Of a DNA stretch of 64,000 nucleotides, positions 19,518 to 28,742 are shown in pieces. Below the pieces are notes generated by a model. The model ran no database searches. It worked only from the letters and a program-made list of their open reading frames with translations, and was not told the origin of the DNA. The translations under genes were made by a program, and so were the position numbers. This stretch comes from Alphaproteobacteria bacterium (lineage in GTDB: Bacteria; Pseudomonadota; Alphaproteobacteria; Acetobacterales; Acetobacteraceae), in NCBI GenBank assembly GCA_016869715.1, contig VGDM01000009.1:40895-104894 (forward strand), written 5' to 3'. Position 1 is the first letter of the stretch. Every line of letters begins with the position of its first letter.

Positions 19518-19662
19518 TGCTGCGGCACGTCTTTGCCGCGCTGCTGATCGTCTTGGCGCTGGCGCCCGCCGCGCGTACTGGCGGCTCAGGTCTGGACTGC
19601 GCGATATGAAGGCTTGGTTTAGGCGCAGGATGTGGTGGTACGTTTCCGTTGAGGCGGACGTT

Positions 19663-19677
19663 TCGCCGAAGCGGCGA
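19663..19677. promoter_or_regulatory. Perfect inverted repeat upstream of the monooxygenase
   Basis: TCGCCG-AAG-CGGCGA, six-bp arms and 3-nt centre, 53 bp before the monooxygenase start. It might be an operator or a chance GC palindrome. Confidence 0.25.
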
Positions 19678-19729
19678 CCTCTGCTATCGTAAACGTTAGA
19701 TTTGTTGGTGATCAGGAAAGACCGGAAGC

Positions 19730-21235
19730 ATGCCCGATACCGCCCCGCTCCAAAGCACAAGCAATCTGCTTTCCGTCGAATATTTTGATGTGCTGATTGT
19801 GGGCGCCGGCATTTCCGGCATTGGCGCTGCCTATCACCTTACCACGCAATGTCCGGACAAAAGCCTTGTGGTGCTGGAGAATGAGGAAAGCTTCGGCGGC
19901 ACCTGGTGGACGCATAAATATCCCGGCATTCGCTCGGATAGCGACCTGCATACTTTCGGCTATCGCTTCAAGCCCTGGCGCGGCGCGCCGATTGCGACCG
20001 CCGAGGAAATCCTGAGTTACATGGGCGAAGTGATCGCGGAAAATGATTTGGCGCGGCATATCCGCTATCGTCACCATATCACCCACGCATCCTGGGATAG
20101 TCAGAATAGGCTTTGGACCCTGGAGGTTCTGGACAAGGCCACTGGCCTGCCGCGCCGCTTCACCGGCAAGTTTCTTTACATGTGCCAGGGCTATTATCGC
20201 CACCGGCAGGGCTATATGCCGGAATGGCCGAATATGGCGGCCTATCAGGGACAGCTGGTGCATTCCGAGGAATGGCCAGAGGGCCTTGACTACACCGATA
20301 AGCAAGTTTTGGTGATTGGGTCAGGGGCGAGCGCCGCGACCATTATTCCAGCCATGGCGGCCAAGGCCGCGCATGTTGTGATGCTGCAGCGATCGCCCAC
20401 TTTTTTCCGCGTGGGCCGCAACGCAATTGAAATTGCGGAGGAATTGCGCACGCTTGGCGTTTCGGAAGATTGGATTCACGAAATCACGCGCCGCAAAATC
20501 TTGTTCGAGCAGGATAAGTTTGCGAAAATGTCCTTCTCCCAGCCGGACAAGGTGAAGGAAGCGCTCTTGGATGGCATTCGCGGCATTGTCGGGCAGGATT
20601 ACGATATCGCGACCCATTTCACGCCGCGCTATCGCCCCTGGCGGCAACGCGTGGCCTTTGTGCCCGATGGCGATCTGTTCCACGGCATCGCCCAGGGCAC
20701 GGCGAGCGTTATCACAGATGAGATTGAGCGCTTCTCCGAGAGGGGCGTTGTGACCAAATCCGGTCAGGAATTGGTAGCGGATATCATTGTCGCGGCAACG
20801 GGCTTTCACCTGAATGTGCTTGGCGATATCGCCTTTGAGATTGATGGCAAGCCGCTCGATTTTCATGAGACCGTGACCTATCGCGGCATGATGTTCACCG
20901 GCATTCCCAATATGGTTTGGGTCTTTGGCTATTTCCGCGCTTCCTGGACGCTGCGCGCTGATCTGGTGGGCGATTTTGTCTGCAAATTGCTGAAGCATAT
21001 GGATGCCACAGGTAAGCAGCAGGTGGAAGTGGCGCTGCGGCCAGAAGACCATAACATGCCGATCAAGCCCTGGATTGATCCGGAAAACTTCAATCCGGGC
21101 TATCTGATGCGCGGGTTGCATTTGTTGCCGCAGCGCGGGGACAAGCCCGAATGGATGCATAATCAGGATTATTGGGCGGAGAAGGATGAATTCCCCAAAA
21201 TTGACCTGAACGATGCGGCCTTTGTCTATAAGTAG
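19730..21235 (+). CDS. Flavin-containing (Baeyer-Villiger-type) monooxygenase
   Basis: 501 residues. FAD-binding GAGISGIGAAYHL (residues 25-37), NAD(P)H-binding VIGSGASAATI, and a BVMO-like fingerprint YQGQLVHSEEWPE (F-x-G-x3-H-x3-W with Tyr for Phe), plus ATGF late in the chain. Such enzymes insert oxygen into ketones or N/S-oxygenate using NADPH and FAD. It sits alone between proA and nadD, which are neighbours in relatives, so it was probably inserted in this lineage. The substrate is unknown. Confidence 0.9.
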   Translation: MPDTAPLQSTSNLLSVEYFDVLIVGAGISGIGAAYHLTTQCPDKSLVVLENEESFGGTWWTHKYPGIRSDSDLHTFGYRFKPWRGAPIATAEEILSYMGEVIAENDLARHIRYRHHITHASWDSQNRLWTLEVLDKATGLPRRFTGKFLYMCQGYYRHRQGYMPEWPNMAAYQGQLVHSEEWPEGLDYTDKQVLVIGSGASAATIIPAMAAKAAHVVMLQRSPTFFRVGRNAIEIAEELRTLGVSEDWIHEITRRKILFEQDKFAKMSFSQPDKVKEALLDGIRGIVGQDYDIATHFTPRYRPWRQRVAFVPDGDLFHGIAQGTASVITDEIERFSERGVVTKSGQELVADIIVAATGFHLNVLGDIAFEIDGKPLDFHETVTYRGMMFTGIPNMVWVFGYFRASWTLRADLVGDFVCKLLKHMDATGKQQVEVALRPEDHNMPIKPWIDPENFNPGYLMRGLHLLPQRGDKPEWMHNQDYWAEKDEFPKIDLNDAAFVYK

Positions 21236-21286
21236 CCGCCCGCCACGCTATGGCGGGGCTATGCATTTCGGCCTTTTGATCCTGCC

Positions 21287-21895
21287 ATGACGCCTTCCCG
21301 TTTCGGCGATAATCGCCGGCGCCGCATCGGCCTTTTGGGCGGGTCCTTCAACCCGGCCCATGCCGGGCATCGCCATGTCGCGCACCAGGCGCTCCGCGCG
21401 CTTCGGTTGGATCAGGTTTGGCTTCTGGTCTCGCCGGGCAATCCCTTGAAGCCGCTTGTGGGGATGGCGCCTCTGCACGAACGTTTGGCGAGCGCGCGGC
21501 GCATTGCCGATGGCAGGCAAGTGATCGCGACCGATTTCGAAAGGGCGCTCGATACGCGCTTCACCGCTGATACGCTGGCGAAACTGCGGCAGCGCTTTCC
21601 GCACGCGGATTTCGTATTTCTGATTGGCGCGGATAATCTGGTGCAATTACCGCGCTGGAAAGCCTGGCGTCGCATCGCCACTTCTACCCCATTGGCGGTG
21701 TTACCGCGTCCCGGCTGGACAAGGCGCGCGCTTCGCGGTGCGGCGGCTTCGGTGCGGCGCCGCCAGCGTTGCCGGCCCGGGGCGTTGCTTGCCGGCACCA
21801 AGCGGGCTACGACACCGGCGAGATGGTGTTTCGTCCCTGCGCGGGAAAACGCTGCTTCGGCCACCGCGATCAGGGCGGCAGGGTTACACCCGTGA
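21287..21895 (+). CDS. nadD: Nicotinate-nucleotide adenylyltransferase
   Basis: 202 residues. Catalyses NaMN + ATP to deamido-NAD in NAD synthesis. Signature GLLGGSFNPAHAGHRHVA (GGSFxPxHxGH), then LVSPGNPLKP, DFVFLIGADNLVQLPRWKAW and the C-terminal ARENAASATAIRAAG with the ISST-like loop. Start ATG 21287. It precedes rsfS in the same frame, separated by 24 nt from the proposed rsfS start. Confidence 0.93.
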   Translation: MTPSRFGDNRRRRIGLLGGSFNPAHAGHRHVAHQALRALRLDQVWLLVSPGNPLKPLVGMAPLHERLASARRIADGRQVIATDFERALDTRFTADTLAKLRQRFPHADFVFLIGADNLVQLPRWKAWRRIATSTPLAVLPRPGWTRRALRGAAASVRRRQRCRPGALLAGTKRATTPARWCFVPARENAASATAIRAAGLHP

Positions 21896-21919
21896 TATAT
21901 CGAGCAAGAGGAGGCGGCC

Positions 21920-22576
21920 ATAGCCCGCAAGCCCACCCCGGCTGAAGAAAGCCCAAAGCGGCGCGTCGCCACCGCGCCAAAACCCAAAGCCAAGAGCAGC
22001 GCAAAGCCGAAACTCGCTGCTGCGTCCAAGGCGAAGGCCGCGCCGAAAGCCGAGGCTGCCAAGCCAGCCCCAAAGCGCGCTGGTGCGAAAGCATCCGCCG
22101 CGAAGCCTGCGGCCAAGGGCAGCAAGGCTGCGCCGAAGGCGAAAGCCGCGATCGCCAAAACACCGACAGCACCGCGCCCAGGGCGCACCAAACGCCGCAC
22201 GAAAATTGCGCCGGATCGGCTGGAATTGCTTGTGGATGCCGCGCGCAAAAGCCTGGAAGACGACAAGGCCGAAAACATCGTCGTCTTGGATGTGGCGGGC
22301 CGCGCCGATTACACGGATCGCCTGATTATCGCGACCGGCCAGGTGGAGCGCCAATTGCAAGCCATGGCAGCGCATTTGGATGAGGCGCTTGGCAAGGCCG
22401 GGCTGCATCTCCGGCGCGATGCCGTCCAGGCCTCGCCGGATTGGGTGCTGATTGATGCGGGCGATCTGGTGATCCATCTGTTCCGCCCCGATGCGCGAGA
22501 GCTCTATCGGCTGGAACGCATGTGGGGTCCGGAAAGCCCCGCGCAGACGGAGCAGGCAGACGCTGCGCGCGGTTAG
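21920..22576 (+). CDS. rsfS: Ribosome silencing factor RsfS with Ala/Lys/Pro-rich N-terminal extension; ATA at start position
   Basis: The RsfS domain (about 115 residues) is clear: [57 protein letters not shown] and YRLERMWG. It binds L14 (uL14) on the 50S subunit and blocks subunit joining. About 100 codons upstream are an in-frame, coding-like Ala/Lys/Pro-rich tail ([14 protein letters not shown] ...) preceded by a perfect AGGAGG at 21909-21914 and a 5-nt spacer. The codon in start position (21920) is ATA. No ATG/GTG/TTG exists between the nadD stop and there. The first standard in-frame start near the domain is TTG 22226, which clips the domain edge. The start is therefore uncertain. Confidence 0.8.
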   Translation: MARKPTPAEESPKRRVATAPKPKAKSSAKPKLAAASKAKAAPKAEAAKPAPKRAGAKASAAKPAAKGSKAAPKAKAAIAKTPTAPRPGRTKRRTKIAPDRLELLVDAARKSLEDDKAENIVVLDVAGRADYTDRLIIATGQVERQLQAMAAHLDEALGKAGLHLRRDAVQASPDWVLIDAGDLVIHLFRPDARELYRLERMWGPESPAQTEQADAARG

Positions 22577-23027
22577 GATCATTGCCGTCGGGCGGATCAA
22601 ATCGGGGCCAGAGGCAGCGCTTTACGCCCATTACGCAGCGCGGCTGCGCCCGGCGCCCGAATTGGTCGAAATCCCCGAAGCGCGCGGCAGCGCTGGCGAA
22701 ATCCGCCGGCGAGAGGGTGCGGCGATCCTCGCCGCCATGCCTGATGCTGCGGTGCCGGTGGCCCTGGACCTTGGCGGCGCCACACCGGATACTGAGGGTC
22801 TAGCCGCGCTGCTGACGCGCTGGGATGAAGCCAGGCGCGCGGTGTGTTTCATGATTGGTGGTGCGGAAGGGCTGGATCAGGCCGTGCAGGCGCGAGCGGA
22901 ATACCGGCTCTCACTCGGCCCGCTCACCTGGCCGCATTTCCTGGTGCGCGGGATGCTGGCGGAACAGCTCTACCGGGTGCAGGCGATCAGGACAGGCCAT
23001 CCCTATCACCGGACTTGGCGGCCATGA
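22563..23027 (+). CDS. rlmH: 23S rRNA (pseudouridine1915-N3)-methyltransferase RlmH; start codon unclear
   Basis: Methylates pseudouridine 1915 of 23S rRNA using SAM (SPOUT fold). Core [53 protein letters not shown] and the C-terminal HPYHRTW are intact. The family normally starts MRIIAVGR; here that Met codon is GTT (22572), not a start. The nearest in-frame candidates are CTG 22563, with GGAG-like SD 6 nt upstream, or ATG 22491 deep inside rsfS. I give the CTG position as a compromise. It overlaps the rsfS end. Confidence 0.85.
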   Translation: MRAVRIIAVGRIKSGPEAALYAHYAARLRPAPELVEIPEARGSAGEIRRREGAAILAAMPDAAVPVALDLGGATPDTEGLAALLTRWDEARRAVCFMIGGAEGLDQAVQARAEYRLSLGPLTWPHFLVRGMLAEQLYRVQAIRTGHPYHRTWRP

Positions 23028-23084
23028 TGCGTAGAGCCGTGTCCGCAAAAGATGGGGCCTCTCGCGGCCGCCGAAGGCGGACGA

Positions 23085-23178
23085 GCGCCCGAACGGGCGC
23101 CGCCGCCCCTGCGGCGAAGCCAAGCGCGCGGAGGCGCGCGCCGGCGTCTGAGGGCAGATCGTTCACGATCCGCGACAG
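23085..23178. repeat. Cluster of GC-rich palindromes between rlmH and the Ada-like gene
   Basis: Includes GCGCCCG-AA-CGGGCGC (23085-23100), CGCGCGGAGGCGCGCG just downstream, and GATCGT-TC-ACGATC near 23158-23171. None is followed by a T-run. Could be a structured intergenic element or a weak terminator of the nadD-rlmH unit; copies elsewhere were not found by eye. Confidence 0.4.
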
Positions 23179-23204
23179 AGGAAACAAGTCAAAGCAAGAA
23201 GCGG

Positions 23205-24293
23205 ATGGCGCCAAATGGGCGATCCACCAAAAATACTTGCATAAACGATACGTCAGAAAATCTCGGTGATGCCCGCTTCGCCGTCGTGCTGGCGCGCGAT
23301 GCCACGCCCGCCTGTGGTGCCTTTCTTTATGCCGTCACCAGTCAGGAGATCTATTGCCGCCGCGGTTACCAATCGCCACCGCCGCTGCGGCGCCATGCGC
23401 GTTTCTGCGCTGATAGCGCTTCGGCGAAAGCAGCCGGCTTTCGCCTCTGCAAGCGCGGCGACCCGCGGGGTGATCGCGCGCGTCTGCAAGCGGGAGCCGC
23501 GCGCGCCGCCTGCGCCATGATTGAAGCAGCCGAGGCTATTCCATCCCTCTCCAGCCTTACCGCGCGCGCCGACTATGCGCCGCATTACTTCCATAGAATA
23601 TTTCGAGACATAACGGGCGTCACGCCGCGTTCCTATGCGGAAGGCGTGCGCGGGCAGCGCCTGTCAGCAGCACTCGCCGAAGGCACATGTGTGACGGAAG
23701 CGGTCGCGGGTGCAGGCTTCGACAGCAGAAGCCGCGTTTATGAGAACACCGCGCGGCATTTGGGCATACGCCCTGGCAGCGCGCGGCGTGGCGGCGCGGG
23801 TGAGGTTATTTGCATCGCCTGGGCAGAAAGCGCCTTTGGTCCCTTGCCGCTTGGTGCGACGGATCAGGGTGTATGCTTCATCGGTTTTGGTGAGGCGCGT
23901 GACGCGCTGGAAGGCGATTTGCGCGCGCGCTTCCCGAAGGCACGGATTAAAGCAGCGTCAGCGGATATCAGCGATTTCGCCAAACGCGCCATTGCCTTCG
24001 TCGCCGAACCACGCGCTGCCTTGGATTTGCCCCTGGATTTGCGCGGCACGATTTTCCAGCGCCGCGTTTGGGAAGCGTTGCGCGGCATTCCGTTTGGCAG
24101 CACCACGACCTATGGCGCACTCGCCGCCGCGATGGGGGAGCCGAAAGCAACGCGCGCCGTGGCGCGGGCTTGTGCGCAAAATCCTGTCTCGCTTGCGGTG
24201 CCCTGTCATCGTGTGCTGGGCAAGGATGGCGATATTACGGGCTATCGTTGGGGGGTGGGGCGCAAACGCGCCTTGCTGGCGGGCGAGAAGAAA

Positions 24294-24305
<12 letters not shown>
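23205..24305 (+). CDS. Ada-like methylated-DNA repair protein with degenerate zinc site
   Basis: About 366 residues in the Ada domain order: N-terminal Ada_Zn region, AraC-type HTH (SLTARADYAPHYFHRIF ... PRSYAEGVRGQRL), and a C-terminal O6-alkylguanine methyltransferase with GIPFGSTTTYGALA and active site VPCHRVLGKDG. In canonical Ada the N-terminal site is CRPSC...CKRC. Here it reads YCRRGYQS and FRLCKRGDP, so two of four Zn cysteines are missing. Methylphosphotriester sensing is probably lost while Ogt activity should remain. The start at ATG 23205 has only a weak SD, so the N terminus is approximate. Confidence 0.85.
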
Positions 24306-24386
<81 letters not shown>

Positions 24387-24392
24387 GCCCCT

Positions 24393-25364
24393 TCACTGCG
24401 GCTGAATGCCGGCAGCGCGCGCCACGGTCGCCCAGCGATCCACCTCGGCCCGCACGAGCCGGGCGAGCGATTCCGGCCCCTGCTGATCCGCCGCCGCAGG
24501 GATGGAGCCCAGATCCTCAATGCGCTTGCGGATGGCAGGATCATTCAAGGCAGCGCGCAGCGCCTCATCCAGCTTTTGCACCACGGGGGCTGGCGTGCCG
24601 CGCGGGGCAAAAATCGCGTTCCAGCCTTGGAAGATGTAATCGGGCACCCCGGCCTCTGCCGCAGATGGCACGCCCGGCGCATTCGGGTTGCGCGTGGTCG
24701 CCGCCGCCAGCAGCCCGCGCATGGTGCCGGATTGGATTTGCGGCACGGCGGCGGGGGCAAGCAGGCAGGCGCTATCCACCTGCTGCGCCACCACATCATT
24801 GAGCGCCGGGCCTTCACCGCGATAGGGGATTTCATTCATCTGCGCCTTGGTCAGATGTGCAAATAGCGAACAGGCCAGATGATTGGTAGAACCGATCCCG
24901 GCATGACCATTGGAAACCTGGCTCGGATTGGCGCGGACCCGGGCCAGGAATTCCTGCATGCTCTGCGCCGGAAAGCCATTGCGCACCACGAAAAACAGCG
25001 GCGTGCCGGCGATCAGCCCAATCGGCTGCAATTCGCGAGGATCATATTGGATGGACCGGTAGATCGAGGGTGCAGCGGAATGGCTGCCAAGACTGCCGAC
25101 CGTCAGCGTATAACCATCGGGGGCGGCTTGCGCGCCGCGCGCTCCGCCAATCGTGCCGCCAGCGCCCGAGACATTTTCCACTGTCACGCGCTGATTAAGT
25201 GTTTTCATCATGTGATCGGCCACGATGCGTGCGAGCACATCCGTCGCCCCGCCGGGGGCGAAGACCACAATCATGTTGATGGTGCGATTGGGGAAATCCT
25301 GCGCGGTGGCAGGCTGGGCCAGGCCCAGAAATAACGCGGCCAGGGCCGTGACGATGCGTTTCAT
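24393..25364 (-). CDS. Bug/TctC-family solute receptor
   Basis: 323 residues starting at 25364 after a strong SD (GGGAGGAAG). Signal peptide MKRIVTALAALFLGLAQPATA. Motifs INMIVVFAPGGATDVLARIV, VENVSGAGGTIGGARGAQ, PDGYTLTVGSLGSH, VSNGHAGIGSTNHLA and IPYRGEGPALNDVVAQQVD follow the family closely. It is a periplasmic carboxylate-type receptor without adjacent TTT permease genes. Its 3' end abuts the poly-C repeats. Confidence 0.92.
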   Translation of the reverse strand: MKRIVTALAALFLGLAQPATAQDFPNRTINMIVVFAPGGATDVLARIVADHMMKTLNQRVTVENVSGAGGTIGGARGAQAAPDGYTLTVGSLGSHSAAPSIYRSIQYDPRELQPIGLIAGTPLFFVVRNGFPAQSMQEFLARVRANPSQVSNGHAGIGSTNHLACSLFAHLTKAQMNEIPYRGEGPALNDVVAQQVDSACLLAPAAVPQIQSGTMRGLLAAATTRNPNAPGVPSAAEAGVPDYIFQGWNAIFAPRGTPAPVVQKLDEALRAALNDPAIRKRIEDLGSIPAAADQQGPESLARLVRAEVDRWATVARAAGIQPQ

Positions 25365-25519
25365 GATGCTTCCTCCCATTGGGCTTTGTCGGCGGGTTTG
25401 TCCCGTTCTGCGTCTGAGTGATGGAAGCTTCCCCAGGGGCTTGCCGTCAAGGCGCCACCCCTTGCGCCGCTGCCGCTGCCGTTTCAGGGTCTCGCCCAAG
25501 ACGATCCAAGGAGGACCCC

Positions 25520-26488
25520 ATGCTGCCGCCGCGCGAGAAAATGAACATCTGCTTTGCCCATGTCGCCTATCGCTTTGCCGATCGCTTCGCGCTGCGGCGC
25601 ACGGGGGTTGAGTTCTTCGAAGTGCGTAACCGCGATGATCTGGATGCGCGGATTGGCAGTGCCGATGTGCTGGTCTGTTCCGGGTTATGGCGGAATGATT
25701 TACCCAAGCTTTCGCCGCGCTTGCGCTTTGTGCAATCCGCCAGCGCCGGGACGGATCAATATGACCGCGATGTGATGCGCGCGGCGGGCATCAGGCTGGC
25801 CAGCGCACAGGGCTGTAATGCCAATGCGGTCAGCGAACACGCGATTGCGCTAATGCTGGGCATTCTCCGCCGCGTGCCGGAAGCGCGGGACAATCAGGCC
25901 AAGCGCTTCTGGCGCGGCATGATGGGCGATTTCGCGAAGCGCGAGGATGAAGCGGGCGGCAAGACCGTGATTGTGGTCGGCACTGGGCGCATCGGCGGGC
26001 GGATTGCGCGACTCTGCAAGGCGCTTGATATGCGGGTGATTGGCGTGCGCCGCGATGCCTCGGCTGGGGCGAATGGCGCCGATGAGGTACATTCCTTCCG
26101 GAACCTGCCAGCACTTTTGCCGCGTGCGGATTTTGTGGTGCTGGCCTGCCCGCTCACGGATGAAACGCGCGGGCTGATCGGTGCTGCGGCGCTGACGGCA
26201 ATGAAGCCCACTGCGCATTTGGTGAATGTCGCGCGCGGGCGCGTCGTGGATGAGCCCGCGCTGATCGCCGCCTTGCAGGCCGGGTGCATTGCGGGTGCTG
26301 CCCTAGATGTGACGGTGGATGAACCGCTGCCGGAAGCAAGTCCGCTTTGGACCATACCCAATGTGCTGGTTACGCCGCATACGGGCGGAGAGACGCATAA
26401 ATACGAAGACAATGTGCTAGATATGATGATGGAAAATCTGAACCGGCAATGGCGGGGCGAGACCGCTTTGTTCAACCAGATTGTTTGA
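25520..26488 (+). CDS. D-isomer-specific 2-hydroxyacid dehydrogenase family protein
   Basis: 322 residues from ATG 25520 (SD AGGAGG). Rossmann motif VVGTGRIGGRIARLC with catalytic residues Arg in NVARGRVVDEPAL, Glu in DVTVDEPLP and His in VTPHTGGETH. NAD(P)H-linked reduction of 2-oxo acids is expected. An M20 peptidase follows 8 bp later and a Bug receptor is divergent, a combination suggesting uptake and breakdown of a carboxylate or N-acyl compound; that is inference. Confidence 0.92.
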   Translation: MLPPREKMNICFAHVAYRFADRFALRRTGVEFFEVRNRDDLDARIGSADVLVCSGLWRNDLPKLSPRLRFVQSASAGTDQYDRDVMRAAGIRLASAQGCNANAVSEHAIALMLGILRRVPEARDNQAKRFWRGMMGDFAKREDEAGGKTVIVVGTGRIGGRIARLCKALDMRVIGVRRDASAGANGADEVHSFRNLPALLPRADFVVLACPLTDETRGLIGAAALTAMKPTAHLVNVARGRVVDEPALIAALQAGCIAGAALDVTVDEPLPEASPLWTIPNVLVTPHTGGETHKYEDNVLDMMMENLNRQWRGETALFNQIV

Positions 26489-26496
26489 GGTGCCTG

Positions 26497-27888
26497 ATGT
26501 CCAGCCGTGAAGGCGCGCTTGCCCGCGCAGCGACCTATTTCGATGATGGGAGCTACAAGAGATTGCTGACCGATCTTGTCGCCATTCCCTCCACCGCACA
26601 GGAACCAGGCCATGAGGCGGATTTGCACCTCTACCTGGAAGGCGCGATTGGACCCTGGTTGGAGAGGCTCGGCTTTGCCGTCACCGTCCACCCCAATCCG
26701 CTGGAAGGTTTCGGCCCCATCCTGACCGCCACGCGGATTGAGGATGCGGCAAAACCGACCGTGCTGCTTTATGGCCATGGTGACACGGTGCGCGGCCTGG
26801 ATGACCAATGGCGCCCGGGGCTCAAGCCTTGGGAATTATACGAAGAAGATGGCCGTTGGTATGGGCGGGGTTCGGCCGACAATAAGGGCCAGCACGCGCT
26901 CAATATCGCAGCGCTTGAAGCGGTGCTGGCGGAACGCGGCGGCAAGCTTGGTTTCAATGTGAAGATTCTCTTGGAAATGGCGGAAGAACGCGGCTCTCGC
27001 GGCTTACGCGAATTTGTGGCAGCCCATCGCGATATGCTGGCTGCCGATGTGCTGATCGCCTCAGACGGGCCGCGCGTGGAACCCGGAGTGCCAACAATCG
27101 CCACCGGCACGCGAGGCATTTTCCAGTTTGACCTGGTGCTGAAGCTTCGCCCCGGAGGCGTGCATTCCGGCCATTGGGGCGGGCTGACGACGGACCCTGC
27201 CATTCGGCTCAGCCACGCGATTGGCGCGATTATTGATGCGCGCGGCAAAATCCTGGTGCGTGATTGGCTGCCGCAAAATGGCGTGCCGGCGGAAGTGCGC
27301 AGGGTGCTGGATGGCTGCCCGGTCGGTGGTGGCGAAGGCGCTGCCACCATTGATGCAGATTGGGGCGAACCCGGCCTCACGCCCGCTGAGAAAATCTATG
27401 GCTGGAACAGCTTCATTGTGCTGGCCATGCTCTCCGGCAAGCCGGATGCGCCGGTGAATGCGGTCGCACCCGATGCGCGCGCCACCTGCCATATTCGCTA
27501 CACGGTGGATACTGATCCGAACACCTTTGAGGCGTCGCTTCATCGGCATCTCAATGAACAGGGTTTTAGCGATATCGTGATCGAAAATGCCGGCGTGCGC
27601 ATGGCGGGATCCCGGACGCCGCCCAATCACCCTTGGGTGCGCTGGGCCCAGGACAGCATGCAGAAAACGCTGGGCAAGCGGGTGCAGATCATCCCTAATT
27701 CCTCGGGCGGGCTGCCGGGCGATGTATTTGTGGACCATATCAGCGTGCCGCTGGTGTGGGTGCCGCATTCCTATAATGGCTGCAAACAGCACGGGCCGGA
27801 TGAGCATTTCCTGATCGCCCCGGCACGAGAGGGCATTTTGGCCTTCACCGGCATGTGGTGGGATTTGGGACAGGGCGCGACACCCTGA
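26497..27888 (+). CDS. M20 family metallopeptidase/deacylase
   Basis: 463 residues. Metal and catalytic motifs: LLYGHGDTV (His, Asp), GRGSADNKGQH (bridging Asp), EMAEERGSRGL (general base Glu plus metal Glu), and a late His in NGCKQHGPDEH. A dimerisation domain lies between (RPGGVHSGHWGG). It probably hydrolyses dipeptides or N-acyl amino acids. It starts 8 bp after the 2-hydroxyacid dehydrogenase, so likely cotranscribed with it. Confidence 0.92.
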   Translation: MSSREGALARAATYFDDGSYKRLLTDLVAIPSTAQEPGHEADLHLYLEGAIGPWLERLGFAVTVHPNPLEGFGPILTATRIEDAAKPTVLLYGHGDTVRGLDDQWRPGLKPWELYEEDGRWYGRGSADNKGQHALNIAALEAVLAERGGKLGFNVKILLEMAEERGSRGLREFVAAHRDMLAADVLIASDGPRVEPGVPTIATGTRGIFQFDLVLKLRPGGVHSGHWGGLTTDPAIRLSHAIGAIIDARGKILVRDWLPQNGVPAEVRRVLDGCPVGGGEGAATIDADWGEPGLTPAEKIYGWNSFIVLAMLSGKPDAPVNAVAPDARATCHIRYTVDTDPNTFEASLHRHLNEQGFSDIVIENAGVRMAGSRTPPNHPWVRWAQDSMQKTLGKRVQIIPNSSGGLPGDVFVDHISVPLVWVPHSYNGCKQHGPDEHFLIAPAREGILAFTGMWWDLGQGATP

Positions 27889-27993
27889 TCGCTGTTACCT
27901 TTCTTCACCCGCGGACTGCGCTGTCGCAATGCGGCTGTTACAGAAGGGGCGCATAAAGTGGCCACGGCATCATGCCGTTAGCAGGAGTTTGAT

Positions 27994-28569
27994 ATGCATT
28001 CCAAAACTTCCCGAACCCTGGTGCTGGCTTCTGTCTTCGCCCTTGGCGCAGCAGGCCTGGCAAGCGCCCAACCCGGCCCTGGCCCGCAAGGTGCCACGCC
28101 ATATCAGATGCACCAGATGCAGCATGGCCAGCGTACCGATGGCATGATGGGCTTTGCCGCTGGTGAGGCTTTCGCCCGCGCCGACGCCAATAATGACGGC
28201 AAGGTGACGCGCGACGAAGCCAATGCGTGGCTGGCCGCGCGCTTTGCCGAAATTGACGTCAATAAGGATGGCGGCCTGACAATTGAAGAAATCCGCGCCT
28301 TCTACGCGGCCCGCCGTGGCGAAGGCCGTGGCCCACCTGACGGGATGCGGGAACGCATGGAAAGCAATCAGGCGGCGCGCTTCCGCTTCATTGATGCGGA
28401 TTTGGATGGCAAGATCTCGCTGCCCGAACTCCGCGTCATGGCGGATGCCATGTTCCGGTCCATGGATGCCGACAGCGATGGCGCGCTCACACGGGTTGAG
28501 GTGCAACGCCGTGGCCGCCGGGGCGATGGGCCGCGCCAGCAAGCGCCTGAGCAGCCCGCGCCGAGGTAA
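27994..28569 (+). CDS. Secreted EF-hand protein, four calcium-binding loops
   Basis: 191 residues with a signal peptide ending LASA. Four EF-hand-like loops: DANNDGKVTRDE (64-75), DVNKDGGLTIEE (88-99), DADLDGKISLPE (134-145) and DADSDGALTRVE (158-169). All but the last-position variants keep the acidic ligands. The C terminus is Arg/Pro/Gln-rich and low complexity. Periplasmic calcium-binding or sensor role inferred. A structured region follows the stop. Confidence 0.9.
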   Translation: MHSKTSRTLVLASVFALGAAGLASAQPGPGPQGATPYQMHQMQHGQRTDGMMGFAAGEAFARADANNDGKVTRDEANAWLAARFAEIDVNKDGGLTIEEIRAFYAARRGEGRGPPDGMRERMESNQAARFRFIDADLDGKISLPELRVMADAMFRSMDADSDGALTRVEVQRRGRRGDGPRQQAPEQPAPR

Positions 28570-28578
28570 GCTCCAGCT

Positions 28579-28631
28579 AAGGGGTAAACCCCAGAGACAT
28601 GCGCGAGCCAAGTGTCTCGCTTGGCTCGCGC
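28579..28631 (+). promoter_or_regulatory. Set of overlapping hairpins after the EF-hand gene
   Basis: GGGG-TAAA-CCCC at 28581-28592; then a 12-bp perfect stem GCGCGAGCCAAG (28601-28612) with CTTGGCTCGCGC (28620-28631). GAGACA (28594-28599) can alternatively pair with TGTCTC (28613-28618), which would exclude the long stem. No T-run follows. May be an mRNA end-stabilising or attenuator structure. Confidence 0.5.
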
Positions 28632-28742
28632 CAAGGCTTGCCTGTCGGTTCCGCAGAAACCTCCTGCAATGCCCAACACCCAGCACGTATTTCCGGATTA
28701 AGTCATTTTGTTTTGGTCGGCGTTTTGCTAGATATCGTCGCT

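Noticed and set aside
19517..19609. 30-codon ORF with signal-like N terminus after proA
   Set aside because: Too short and without a mature domain; treated as a possible remnant, not a gene.
23085..23178. CRISPR or integron-like repeats
   Set aside because: Palindromes are of different sequence, with no regular repeat-spacer pattern.
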